From Geomonas paludis (GTDB taxonomy: Bacteria; Desulfobacterota; Desulfuromonadia; Geobacterales; Geobacteraceae), in NCBI RefSeq assembly GCF_014193585.1, contig NZ_BLXY01000003.1:124001-188000 (forward strand): a stretch of 64,000 nt of DNA, given 5' to 3'. Shown here piece after piece: positions 56,969-64,000 of this stretch. The position numbers and the translations under genes are program-made. The notes beneath the pieces were generated by a model. The model had not been told where the DNA came from, did no database searches, and saw only the letters and a list, made by a program, of their open reading frames with translations. The first letter of the stretch is position 1, and the number at the start of each line of letters is the position of its first letter.

Positions 56969-58091
56969 GATTCTTCACCTCCACGGTCTTGTGTAGCAGC
57001 ACGCGCCGGTAGTGGTCGCGGTACGGCCCCAGGGTGATCCGCCCGTCTTTCGTGCCAAGGGTGTAGATCCTGTCATCGGTGTAGCCCGCGTCCGGCTTGT
57101 CCGCGCGCAGCAGCAGCCATGCGGAGACGGTCCTCACCTCCGAAAGGGAAGCCGGGAGTGGCCCGGTCACCATGGTGTTGGAAACCGGGTCGAGGACGGA
57201 GAACTCGAATCTGACTCCGTCCACCCCGCCGCTGGCGCCACCCGAGTCGCTGGCTGGTATCAGGTCGGCGCTGACGTCCGGCCCGCAGTCGCACCCACTG
57301 TCCCAGCCGATGCGCCTGAAGGATCGGCCGACCACCGCATATCGGTACATGCGCACCGCGTACACGGTGGACCCGTCGGGGATGTCCTGCTGGATCGGTT
57401 CCCTGAAGGTGAGAGTCGTGCCCGCCGAGGCGAGCGAATAGTAGAGTTGCGAAGCGCTCCCCGCGACGTCGGAGCCCGACATCCTGAGGGAATCGAAGGT
57501 TACCAGGGAACGGCCGTTTTCGGCCGGAGTCGGGCCCAGGGCGATCCCGCGGTAGCAGGAGTCCGGGGCGCTCACCGTTACGGAAGCCCCTCCAGTGTGG
57601 GATTGGCACCGAGTGGCGAGGTAATAGTCTATCCGGTCGTTGTTGTGACCGGAAGGATCACCGGAGGAACAGTCCTTCTGCGCCTCGCTCCCCCCGGGCG
57701 TGAAGAGCTGCCGGCAGGAGGCCGAGTCGGAGATCTCAACGGGTCTCGAGGTGAGAAACGTCAAGGTGTCATACGGATTGCCGCTGGTGTGAGAGAGGGT
57801 CGGTGATTTGGAGGGCAAAGCCGCGCCGTTTCCGTTGTCGGCGCCCGGGCAGTAAGGTATCTGGGCGTCCGGCCCGAGCAGGAACCCGATCATCCGCATG
57901 TCCTCCTCCAGGTAGGAAAGTACCCGTTGCCCCTTCTCGGCGAGGCTGTTGTCGACGCTCACCCGGTTGACCTGACTCGTCACCGCGCTGAAGGTCGCAT
58001 ACATCGCCGTGGAGACAGCGGTGAAGATCAGCACGGAGACTATGAGCTCGACTAGGGTGAATCCCGCCATCGGTCCTCGTCCGGCCGTCAT
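56952..58091 (-). CDS. Type IV minor pilin, PilW-like
   Basis: A 379-residue prepilin with the cleavage site and helix MAGFTLVELIVSVLIFTAV, the usual PilW form. The globular part is large, with several cysteines (CRQLF, CQSH, CDCG). It belongs to the tip complex that primes pilus assembly. The ATG overlaps the pilV stop as TGATG, which shows coupling. Confidence 0.85.
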   Translation of the reverse strand: MTAGRGPMAGFTLVELIVSVLIFTAVSTAMYATFSAVTSQVNRVSVDNSLAEKGQRVLSYLEEDMRMIGFLLGPDAQIPYCPGADNGNGAALPSKSPTLSHTSGNPYDTLTFLTSRPVEISDSASCRQLFTPGGSEAQKDCSSGDPSGHNNDRIDYYLATRCQSHTGGASVTVSAPDSCYRGIALGPTPAENGRSLVTFDSLRMSGSDVAGSASQLYYSLASAGTTLTFREPIQQDIPDGSTVYAVRMYRYAVVGRSFRRIGWDSGCDCGPDVSADLIPASDSGGASGGVDGVRFEFSVLDPVSNTMVTGPLPASLSEVRTVSAWLLLRADKPDAGYTDDRIYTLGTKDGRITLGPYRDHYRRVLLHKTVEVKNLASIN

Positions 58092-58561
58092 CAGAAGGTT
58101 CCCATGGTGCAGAAGGAGCAGGACCTGATCTTGCCTCTGTACGGGTAACGCACCACGCAGGTGAAGATGACCGGCTTGGGATAGACCACGAGGTCCGGCA
58201 CCTGGGAGATGTTGAACGTCCTCTGAAACTGGGCCGACTTGTCATCGGTCACCGCCCCGTCCGCTGTCACGTACTCGATGGAACTGGTGTAAGTCGTGCC
58301 GCTTCCGAGGTAATGTTCCACGGCGTCCGGGGGTAGAGAAGCAAGCTCCTCGACCTTTTGCACGGCGACCTCTTTGGCCTTGCTTCTCAGGTGCACCGCA
58401 CTGTTCTCGTCTAGGCTGTTCCAAAACAGCGGCAGTATCGCGAGAGCGCTGATAGTGACGATCAACATCGCCACAAGGACCTCGACGAGAGTGAAGCCTC
58501 GCTGTGAAAGAGTGGATTTCGCACTGGAAACAGCTATGCGTGCCGTCAGTCGGGTTCCCAC
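58091..58561 (-). CDS. Type IV minor pilin, PilV-like
   Basis: A 156-residue prepilin with an 18-20-residue leader and the motif QRGFTLVEVLVAMLIVTISAL, where V-E-V replaces I-E-L and the glutamate remains. The end has the cysteines CVVRYPYRGKIRSCSFC. GTG start at 58561 with GGAG nine bases upstream. First gene of the operon, directly after its promoter at 58604-58631. Confidence 0.85.
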   Translation of the reverse strand: MGTRLTARIAVSSAKSTLSQRGFTLVEVLVAMLIVTISALAILPLFWNSLDENSAVHLRSKAKEVAVQKVEELASLPPDAVEHYLGSGTTYTSSIEYVTADGAVTDDKSAQFQRTFNISQVPDLVVYPKPVIFTCVVRYPYRGKIRSCSFCTMGTF

Positions 58562-58603
58562 GGCAAAATCTCCGTCCGGCTAGACATTTGAGACGATCCG
58601 TAG

Positions 58604-58631
58604 ATATTAAATATATTTAAGATAGTGTCAA
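58604..58631 (-). promoter_or_regulatory. Sigma-70 promoter of the minor pilin operon
   Basis: Reading the minus strand, perfect TTGACA (58631-58626), a 16-base AT-rich spacer, and TAATAT (58609-58604), about 40 bases before the pilV start. The operon pilV-W-X-Y1-FimU follows with no gap over about 95 bases until pfkB. A sigma-54 site was not seen. Confidence 0.75.
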
Positions 58632-58693
58632 GGGGAGCTTTTGAGGGGGGATGTGGTGTGGTAATCACGGGGTGCGCGGGCACGAAAGATTGA

Positions 58694-59155
58694 TCAGATG
58701 CAGAAATCCAGCACGTCCTCCTGGCGCGCTCCCGCTTCGTCCACCTTCATCAAGACGTCCGCGAGTGTAGTGCCGTCCAGGATGCGCGCCATCTCGTCGC
58801 GCACGTCCTTCATGACCAGCCGGATGCCGCAGGTCGCCTCGTTGCCGCACTCGGTGCACCTGGCGTAGGCCATCTCGCTGACGCAGGGGACCGGCGCCAG
58901 CGGCCCTTCCATGATCCGGATCGCCTGCCCGAAGGTGACCTTCTGGGGCGGCCGTCCCAGGTAATACCCCCCGCCCCTCCCCTTGCGGCTCTGCAGGATG
59001 CCGCTGTTCTTCAGGGTGAGCAGGATGTTCTCCAGGAACTTCTTGGGGATCTTCTCGTCCCGGGCCAGGTCCGCGATCAGGATCGGCCCCTGGTCGTACT
59101 TCTGTGCCAGGTATATCAGGGCCTTCAGGCCGTACTTCGTCTTCTTGGATATCAT
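58694..59155 (-). CDS. Rrf2-family transcriptional regulator
   Basis: A 153-residue regulator. The amino-terminal winged helix shows KTKYGLKALIYLA and IPKKFLENILLTLKNSGIL with SRKGRGGGYYLGR as wing. The carboxy part has CVSEMAYARCTECGNEATC, four cysteines spaced like the iron-sulfur ligands of IscR/NsrR-like members. A redox or nitric-oxide-sensing cluster is therefore likely. It follows the DASS transporter by ten bases in the same direction, so it probably controls this operon. AGAGG precedes the ATG. Confidence 0.9.
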   Translation of the reverse strand: MISKKTKYGLKALIYLAQKYDQGPILIADLARDEKIPKKFLENILLTLKNSGILQSRKGRGGGYYLGRPPQKVTFGQAIRIMEGPLAPVPCVSEMAYARCTECGNEATCGIRLVMKDVRDEMARILDGTTLADVLMKVDEAGARQEDVLDFCI

Positions 59156-59165
59156 GCTTTTCCTC

Positions 59166-60650
59166 TTATATCTTCAGCCCGAGCACGGGCCAGATGAACA
59201 GAACGGATCCCATGAACAGCAGCCACGAGATGGCCATGACCACGGCGCCTGCCACGATGATGTCGCGGCTTTTGAGGTACCCGGAGGCGTAGGCGATGGC
59301 GGTGGCCGGGGTCCCCATGGGGAGGCAGTAGGCAAGGCCCGCCGGCAGCGCAATGGACAGCGTCATCACCTTGGGGTCCATCCCCGTGGTCTGGCACAAA
59401 CCCATCCCGACCGGCATCAGGATCGCCACCACCGCCGCATGGCTGATGCACTCGGTGACCAGGATGGCCACCAGCGAGATGACGGCGATCACGGCCAGCG
59501 GTGAGTGCGCGTGGTCGCCCATCCCTTTTTTCACCACCCACACCGCCGCGCCGGTCTTCTCCAGGGCCGAGGCAAGCGCGATGGTGCCGCCGTACATGAG
59601 GATTATGCCCCAGTTGACGTACTCCTCGATCATCTGCCAGGAGATCACCTTGAAGGTGAACAGAGCGGCCGCCCCCAGGATGGCGATGGCGGCGAGCCCG
59701 GTCTTCTCGCCCAGGAACATCCAGCAGGCGACGGTGACCACCATGACCAGCGCGGTCAGGATCTCGTCGTAACTGATCTTCCCCATTTCCAGGCGTTTGC
59801 CGTTGAGAAACTTGAGTCCCACGTCAACGTCGTCCAGGTCGGGCGGGAAGAACCTGAGCAGTATGGCAAACCCCAGCACCAGGAGCGGCAGCACGATCAT
59901 GCAGGCCGCCGTGGACCACTCGATGAAGGAGAAATGAAGTCCGGTCGCCTCTTTGAGCAGTCCGGCCGCCAGCGGCGCGCGCGCCCCGCCCAGGAAGGTG
60001 GCGATGCCGCCGATGATGCATCCCCAGGCCATGGACATGAACAGCAGGCGCCCGAAGTTGCTCTTCCCCTTCTCCAGTTGCAGGGCGGTCGCCAGTTCGG
60101 TCACCACCGGGAAGAGCATAGCGGCCACGGCGTGCTCGCTCATGATGAAGGAGAGGAACGCGGAGAGCAGGAACACCGTCAGGGCGAGCCGGGTGGGCGT
60201 TCTGCCGAACTTTGCCAGCATGGCGCGCGCGAGGCGGGCGGAGATGCCGGTACCGGTTAAGGCGGCGGCGAGGATGAAGGCGCCCAGGATGAAGAAGACA
60301 GACTCGTTGCCGAACATGGAGTAGGTCTTCTTGGCGTCCATGATGCCCAGGAGGGGCAGCATCACCATGGAGAGCAGCGCGGTCACCGCGATGGGAAGGA
60401 GTCCGGATATCCAGAAGAACACCGTCGCCCCGAAGAGCACCAGCGAGCGGTACCCCTCGACGGAGAGCCCCTCGGGCGGGGCCAGGCGGATCAGGAAGCC
60501 GATCACCAGGGCGACGGCGGCCATCACCTGGTAGCGCGCGGTACGGTCCAGCACGATGAGCCACAGGGGGCGGTTGTCGATTTTTAGCGGTTTGTCCAGG
60601 AAGTGCTTTGATTCCATCGGTTGACGGGTGCCCTCGTTGCTCGATTTCAT
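59166..60650 (-). CDS. DASS/SLC13-family anion transporter
   Basis: A 494-residue membrane protein with about twelve helices, related to sodium-dependent dicarboxylate or sulfate carriers. Typical segments: SVFFILGAFILAAALTGTG, NESVF repeated later in looser form, TECISHAAVVAILMPVG and LPMGTPATAIAYASGYLKSRDI, the second SNT-like loop. The substrate (malate, succinate, citrate or sulfate) is unknown. Between the unknown barrel gene and the Rrf2 regulator in one operon. Confidence 0.92.
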   Translation of the reverse strand: MKSSNEGTRQPMESKHFLDKPLKIDNRPLWLIVLDRTARYQVMAAVALVIGFLIRLAPPEGLSVEGYRSLVLFGATVFFWISGLLPIAVTALLSMVMLPLLGIMDAKKTYSMFGNESVFFILGAFILAAALTGTGISARLARAMLAKFGRTPTRLALTVFLLSAFLSFIMSEHAVAAMLFPVVTELATALQLEKGKSNFGRLLFMSMAWGCIIGGIATFLGGARAPLAAGLLKEATGLHFSFIEWSTAACMIVLPLLVLGFAILLRFFPPDLDDVDVGLKFLNGKRLEMGKISYDEILTALVMVVTVACWMFLGEKTGLAAIAILGAAALFTFKVISWQMIEEYVNWGIILMYGGTIALASALEKTGAAVWVVKKGMGDHAHSPLAVIAVISLVAILVTECISHAAVVAILMPVGMGLCQTTGMDPKVMTLSIALPAGLAYCLPMGTPATAIAYASGYLKSRDIIVAGAVVMAISWLLFMGSVLFIWPVLGLKI

Positions 60651-60664
60651 GACCGGATCCCTAA

Positions 60665-61468
60665 TTAGAGACCGGAGGATTCGTAAGATTCTGCCACTTC
60701 TTTCACGCGCAGCAAGCGCCGGAGATCGGAACCGGCCAGGAGCCTGCGGTCCTCGATGCTGTCGATGAAGCCGCGCAGGATCCCCTTGGGAGATGCGGGT
60801 GCAAACGGGGAGACCAGGAAAATGAGCGGCAGCAGCGGCTTGATGAGCGCCCTCTTCTGCTGCCAGCCCCGCTGCAGGTGGTTGAAAACCTTGGTGAGCT
60901 GCTCCGGCGGGAGAGCGGCGGCTTGCGCTGTCAGTTGCACCAGCGGCACGATGTCGCGCTCCAGCAGCGCGTCGATACCGGCCACGGTGGCGCCGGCCGG
61001 CTCGCAGCCGGCATCGAGCGAGGAGACCACGGACCAGCGCGGGAAGACGGCCCGGGCGCTATCGAGCGAGCGCAGGCGCGCCTCGAGATGCCAGCCGCAC
61101 TCCCTGGAACGGGCATGGTCATAGGCATGCAGCGGGATGTCGAGGATGTCCACCCCGGCGGCGTAGGCGCGCTCCACCAACTTTTGCGAAGGACAGAAGT
61201 CGACCCTCCCCACCAGGTAGGCGTTGAAGTTTTTCTTGATCAGCCGGGCGAGGTTTTCGGCCCGGGCAAAGCGCTCCTCGTCGCCAAAGGTGAGGTGAAA
61301 GAGCGCCGCGTTGCTCTGGAAATGGCTGTCGTACAGCGTCTCTATGGTCTGACGCTCCGGGAGATCCCCCCCCACGTAGAAGACGTTGGCTTCCCGCCGC
61401 AGTTCGTCGGGGGAATACGGGGAGGTCCGGCCGACGAGCTCCCGCATTTTCTTCTGGTCAATCCTCAT
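60665..61468 (-). CDS. Unknown protein resembling a radical SAM-type barrel without cluster cysteines
   Basis: A 267-residue protein. The stretch LVGRVDFCPSQKLVERAYAAGVDILDIPLHAYDHARSREC (shown in part: VDFCPSQKLVERAYAAGVD) resembles the barrel strands of radical SAM enzymes, but no CxxxCxxC motif exists anywhere in it. The carboxy part is helical with ALIKPLLPLIFLVSPF. I do not know a function. ATG 61468 has GGGGAG upstream. First gene of the unit with DASS and Rrf2, so a role with the transported anion or in its sensing is possible. Confidence 0.7.
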   Translation of the reverse strand: MRIDQKKMRELVGRTSPYSPDELRREANVFYVGGDLPERQTIETLYDSHFQSNAALFHLTFGDEERFARAENLARLIKKNFNAYLVGRVDFCPSQKLVERAYAAGVDILDIPLHAYDHARSRECGWHLEARLRSLDSARAVFPRWSVVSSLDAGCEPAGATVAGIDALLERDIVPLVQLTAQAAALPPEQLTKVFNHLQRGWQQKRALIKPLLPLIFLVSPFAPASPKGILRGFIDSIEDRRLLAGSDLRRLLRVKEVAESYESSGL

Positions 61469-61706
61469 GGGTGCTGCTCCCCCTGGCAATCCAAGATACA
61501 TCACGACGCTGTGCGATTTTAGCAACCTTACGTAAATTAACCAAAACAGTCAACAAAAAATACTGCATTACCCACCATTATACTAGAGTAATCTGAAAGG
61601 CATATCTTTCCGTGCACTTGCCCCATCAGGGAAAGTATGAGACCACCCTATTGACACTCCCGTTCGGCGCCTTTTTGCACCGACTGAAGAGCTGAATCCA
61701 TTCTCA

Positions 61707-61735
61707 TTGACTTGCCGTCACGGACGCGCTATAGA
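61707..61735 (+). promoter_or_regulatory. Sigma-70 promoter for the VOC-DAC genes
   Basis: TTGACT (61707-61712), exactly 17 bases, TATAGA (61730-61735). A leader of about 130 bases follows before the VOC start at 61870; it has small hairpins such as CGCCGCGACAGGCGGC and CGTTGCGCAACG, but I could not assign a known riboswitch. Confidence 0.75.
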
Positions 61736-61869
61736 AAGTGAGCGCCGCGACAGGCGGCAACGAAAGGTAAGCAGCCGAAGATACAACGTTGCGCAACGTC
61801 GAAAGGTTGTTATCCTCATTAACCGTTCACTCACCGGCTGTCGCCCCTGCGGCGGCCGACAAGGCTCTC

Positions 61870-62307
61870 ATGATATCTCGCATCGATCATCTCAACATCG
61901 TGGTACGCGACCTGGAAGCGGCCACCGCCTTTTTCGCGCTGCTCGGCTTTACCCCCGGCATCAGTTCCGCCCTCGACACCGGGTTCCTCGAGAAGCTGAC
62001 CGGCGTGCGCTGCGCGGGAGGCAGGTTCACCGCCCTGCACCACCCCGGTTCCGACCTTTCCATCGAACTGTTGCAGTTCGACGCCGGCGGTGACCCCGAC
62101 GCCGGCGTCGGCATCGCCAACCGCATCGGCATGCGCCACCTGGCCTTCGCGGTCACCGACATTGACGCCGAGGTGGCGCGGCTGCGCGGCCACGGCGTGC
62201 AGTTCATCGGCGAGGTGCAGGTCTGGCAGAAGACCGGGAAAAAGCTGATTTATTTCCACGGGCCGGAAGGGATCCTGTTGGAACTCGCCCAGTACCCGAA
62301 CCAGTAA
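61870..62307 (+). CDS. VOC family protein
   Basis: A 145-residue glyoxalase-fold protein: ISRIDHLNIVVRDLEAATAFF at the start, IELLQF in the first unit, then RHLAFAVTDIDAEVARL and IYFHGPEGILLELAQ. The His-Glu pattern (H-x..E..H..E) matches a metal site, close to methylmalonyl-CoA epimerase or glyoxalase-type members. The substrate is not known. The ATG at 61870 has AAGG six bases before. It lies 29 bases before the DAC gene in the same direction. Confidence 0.88.
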   Translation: MISRIDHLNIVVRDLEAATAFFALLGFTPGISSALDTGFLEKLTGVRCAGGRFTALHHPGSDLSIELLQFDAGGDPDAGVGIANRIGMRHLAFAVTDIDAEVARLRGHGVQFIGEVQVWQKTGKKLIYFHGPEGILLELAQYPNQ

Positions 62308-62336
62308 CCAAACCGACACGAGGGCTGCCGCCGGCC

Positions 62337-63656
62337 ATGCCGATCAAGAACAAGACCCCGCGCCACCTGGCCGAATTCGTCTGCACCGAACTGCGCAAGC
62401 GCAAGGCGGTTGTGCCTGACGACCAGGTCATCATCGAGCTCATGGAGACCATGTACTACTCCAGCCTCCGCACCGAGGAGTCGGAGCCGGTACTGTTCCA
62501 CATGGTCTTTCTCGACCCGAGCCAGCCCGACCCGAAGCCGCCGCGCAACCCGGCGCGGGACCGCTGGAGCTACATCCCCTTCGCCGACCCCATCCCCTTC
62601 ACCGTCTCCAACGTGGTGAAGATTGCCAAATCCACCGACCTGCGCACCTCTTCCTTCGTGATCTGGCCGGACCAGCTGGACCAGCTCTACATCTGGGGAC
62701 TGGTCGACCAGCAGAACCGTTTCCACAAGTTCCTGAACCGCTCGGCAGAGGTCGAGGTGGAGCGCCCGGGCGTGTTCCAGGCCAGCGTCGAGGGGATCGG
62801 CATCATCGCCGTCTACATGCGCTACGAGAAGGTGGCGGAACTGAGGGTCAACGAGGTGATCCGCCACTCGCTGGACCTGTTTCGCGAAGGGCCGGTGCGC
62901 GAACTGTTGGCGCCGGGGATGGACCGGTTCCTCCAGGGGGTGCGCAGCCACATCCCCGACGACATCTACCAGGCCCAGGGGGCCGGGGACGAACTGCACG
63001 CCCAGCAGTGGATCTCCGTGCTGTGCCGGATCCTGCTCAGGATCCAGAAGATCAAGAACGGCGGGGCCATCCTTATTACGCCGCAGATCACCCCGGACGA
63101 CCTCAACGTGAAGTACGGCATCAACTACGACCGGCTGCCGACCTCGCTGCAGTCCAACGCCGTCAGCAAGATCAAGTCCGACTACCTGGAACGGCACCTG
63201 CTCGGGCACGGCGACGCCCGGCCGAAGGAACTTTCCGCGGACCAGTTCCAGCAGTTGCGGCGCCTGGAGAAGGAACTGCGGGCCAACAAGAACGAGATCG
63301 ACGGGGTGATCTGGTTCATCGCCCTGTTGACGCGGGTGGACGGGCTGGTGGTGATGGACCCGAACCTGGTGGTGCGTGGTTACGGCGTGGAGATCAAGAA
63401 CTGGCAGGAGCCGGACCAGGTCTTCATCGCCACCGACCGCCTGGGGAGCGAGGCCAAGCTGCGCCCGGTCAGTTACAACCACTTCGGGACCCGGCACAGG
63501 TCGATGATGCGCTATTGCTGCCAGAACCCCGGCAGTCTCGGTTTCGTGATCTCACAGGACGGCGAGGTGCGGGTCATGACCATGCTGGGCGAGCGCCTGG
63601 TGATGTGGGAAAACATCAAGCTGAAGTACTACAGTTACGCCTCCAAGAAAAAATGA
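62337..63656 (+). CDS. Probable DACNV-DAC nucleotide cyclase (diadenylate-cyclase-like)
   Basis: A 439-residue soluble protein. The first 280 residues resemble the DACNV-type sensor region (FVIWPDQLDQLYIWGL, then helices with RVNEVIRHSLDLFREG). The last 130 look like a DisA-N/DAC catalytic domain: VDGLVVMDPNL with DGL at 335-337 where active enzymes have DGA, and GTRHR at 384-388, the phosphate-binding motif. FVISQDGEVRVM follows as in DAC proteins. It could make cyclic di-AMP or a related nucleotide; the DGL change leaves the key aspartate in place. No membrane helix, unlike CdaA. Context: after a VOC gene and before a MuiA-like gene. Confidence 0.8.
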   Translation: MPIKNKTPRHLAEFVCTELRKRKAVVPDDQVIIELMETMYYSSLRTEESEPVLFHMVFLDPSQPDPKPPRNPARDRWSYIPFADPIPFTVSNVVKIAKSTDLRTSSFVIWPDQLDQLYIWGLVDQQNRFHKFLNRSAEVEVERPGVFQASVEGIGIIAVYMRYEKVAELRVNEVIRHSLDLFREGPVRELLAPGMDRFLQGVRSHIPDDIYQAQGAGDELHAQQWISVLCRILLRIQKIKNGGAILITPQITPDDLNVKYGINYDRLPTSLQSNAVSKIKSDYLERHLLGHGDARPKELSADQFQQLRRLEKELRANKNEIDGVIWFIALLTRVDGLVVMDPNLVVRGYGVEIKNWQEPDQVFIATDRLGSEAKLRPVSYNHFGTRHRSMMRYCCQNPGSLGFVISQDGEVRVMTMLGERLVMWENIKLKYYSYASKKK

Positions 63657-63674
63657 CGCCACACGTGCTCAAGC

Positions 63675-63768
63675 GTCCCCACCTTTGCGAAGGGGGGACA
63701 GGGGGGATTTTGCTGCTGCGCAACCAAAAGCAAATCCCCCTAAATCCCCCTTCGCAAAGGGGGACTTT
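63675..63768. repeat. Inverted pair of CCCCCTTT palindromic repeats
   Basis: Left arm 63675-63711 and right arm 63732-63768 are near-perfect inverted copies around about 20 unrelated bases. Each arm holds the TTTGCGAAGGGGG core followed by GGGGGATTT. Confidence 0.85.
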
Positions 63769-63786
63769 AACTACCCGAGGTTCACT

Positions 63787-64000
63787 ATGAAAATGAGGAT
63801 GATCCCCCTCTCCCTGTTGCTGCTCCTTAGCTCTGCCCTCGCCCTCGCGGCGCCGACCACCACCCAGACCGCGTCCTCCCGGATCGCCGCGGTGACCGTC
63901 TATGCCGACAGCGCCCAGGTCACCCGCCAGGCGAGCGTCGCCCTCAAGGCGGGAACCAACCTGGTGACGCTGGAAAACCTGCCCCGGCTCATGGCCGAGG
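63787..64000 (+). CDS. MuiA-like DUF4139/DUF4140 protein (partial, 3' end outside window)
   Basis: The first 71 residues show a signal peptide (KMRMIPLSLLLLLSSALALA) followed by AAVTVYADSAQVTRQASVAL and AGTNLVTLENLPRLM, the amino-terminal beta domain of MuiA-type mucoidy-inhibitor proteins. The rest is outside the window. It is a separate unit from the DAC gene, with the inverted repeat between. Confidence 0.8.
   Translation, partial: MKMRMIPLSLLLLLSSALALAAPTTTQTASSRIAAVTVYADSAQVTRQASVALKAGTNLVTLENLPRLMAE

Noticed and set aside
61736-61869. Riboswitch in the leader of the VOC-DAC unit
   Set aside because: Small hairpins are present but I could not match a known riboswitch consensus (including cyclic-dinucleotide classes), so it is left as a plain leader.

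Overview
The window is a stretch of high-GC bacterial chromosome whose gene content and order look like a member of the Geobacterales (Geobacter / Geomonas / Citrifermentans type). Evidence for this: the tgt-queA-spoIID order, a CxxCH haem motif in a c-di-GMP signalling protein, a PilV-W-X-PilY1 minor-pilin operon, PAS kinases with cysteine pairs, and several families of GC-rich palindromic intergenic repeats. No rRNA, tRNA, CRISPR array, insertion sequence or prophage was seen. The assignment is an inference from protein character, not from a search.

Layout. 1-3165 (minus): queuosine genes tgt (cut by the window edge) and queA behind a SpoIID/LytB-like gene. 3509-8005 (plus): a haem-motif HD-GYP sensor, an OppD/OppF ATPase pair without permeases, and an ArsR regulator. 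8050-12671 (minus): PmbA, then nadK-recN-short N-acetylglutamate synthase. 12807-17678 (plus): glycogen phosphorylase, RarA and phosphofructokinase. 17863-25115 (mostly minus): VOC, TPR, HAD, HNH, RNase HI, PlsC, a PAS histidine kinase, an AmrS-type radical SAM enzyme, a 50-residue zinc ribbon (plus strand) and a GTDC1-like glycosyltransferase. 25155-29598 (minus): the cell-shape cluster mreC-mreD-mrdA-rodA, without mreB. 29715-31106: rmlA-rmlC. 31204-33638: small zinc-ribbon protein, sfsA, an unknown, and an RsbW-like ATPase. 33702-45252: two different very large SNF2 helicases flanking nudC and the putrescine pair aguA-aguB. 45370-51130: a CHASE3-GAF-GGDEF cyclase, a repeat island, a lipoprotein, MFS and EamA transporters, and a PfkB kinase. 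51226-58561 (minus): the minor pilin/PilY1 operon. 58694-61468 (minus): an unknown barrel protein, a DASS transporter and an Rrf2 regulator. 61870-64000 (plus): VOC protein, a probable DACNV-DAC nucleotide cyclase, and the start of a MuiA-like protein.

How the genes work together. Glycogen phosphorylase and PfkA feed stored glucose into glycolysis. AguA and AguB convert agmatine to putrescine. RodA/PBP2/MreC/MreD build the side wall. Tgt, QueA and the GTDC1-like transferase could together make and mannosylate queuosine in tRNA. Two c-di-GMP enzymes (one making, one degrading) and a probable c-di-AMP-type cyclase point to rich second-messenger signalling next to a type IV pilus tip operon.

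The most noteworthy items are the probable DACNV-DAC cyclase, the bacterial GTDC1-like enzyme, the haem-type HD-GYP protein, a 121-bp repeat built from three palindromes (three near-tandem copies plus one solo copy), and a Fur-like hexamer array over an orphan promoter upstream of the small zinc ribbon.
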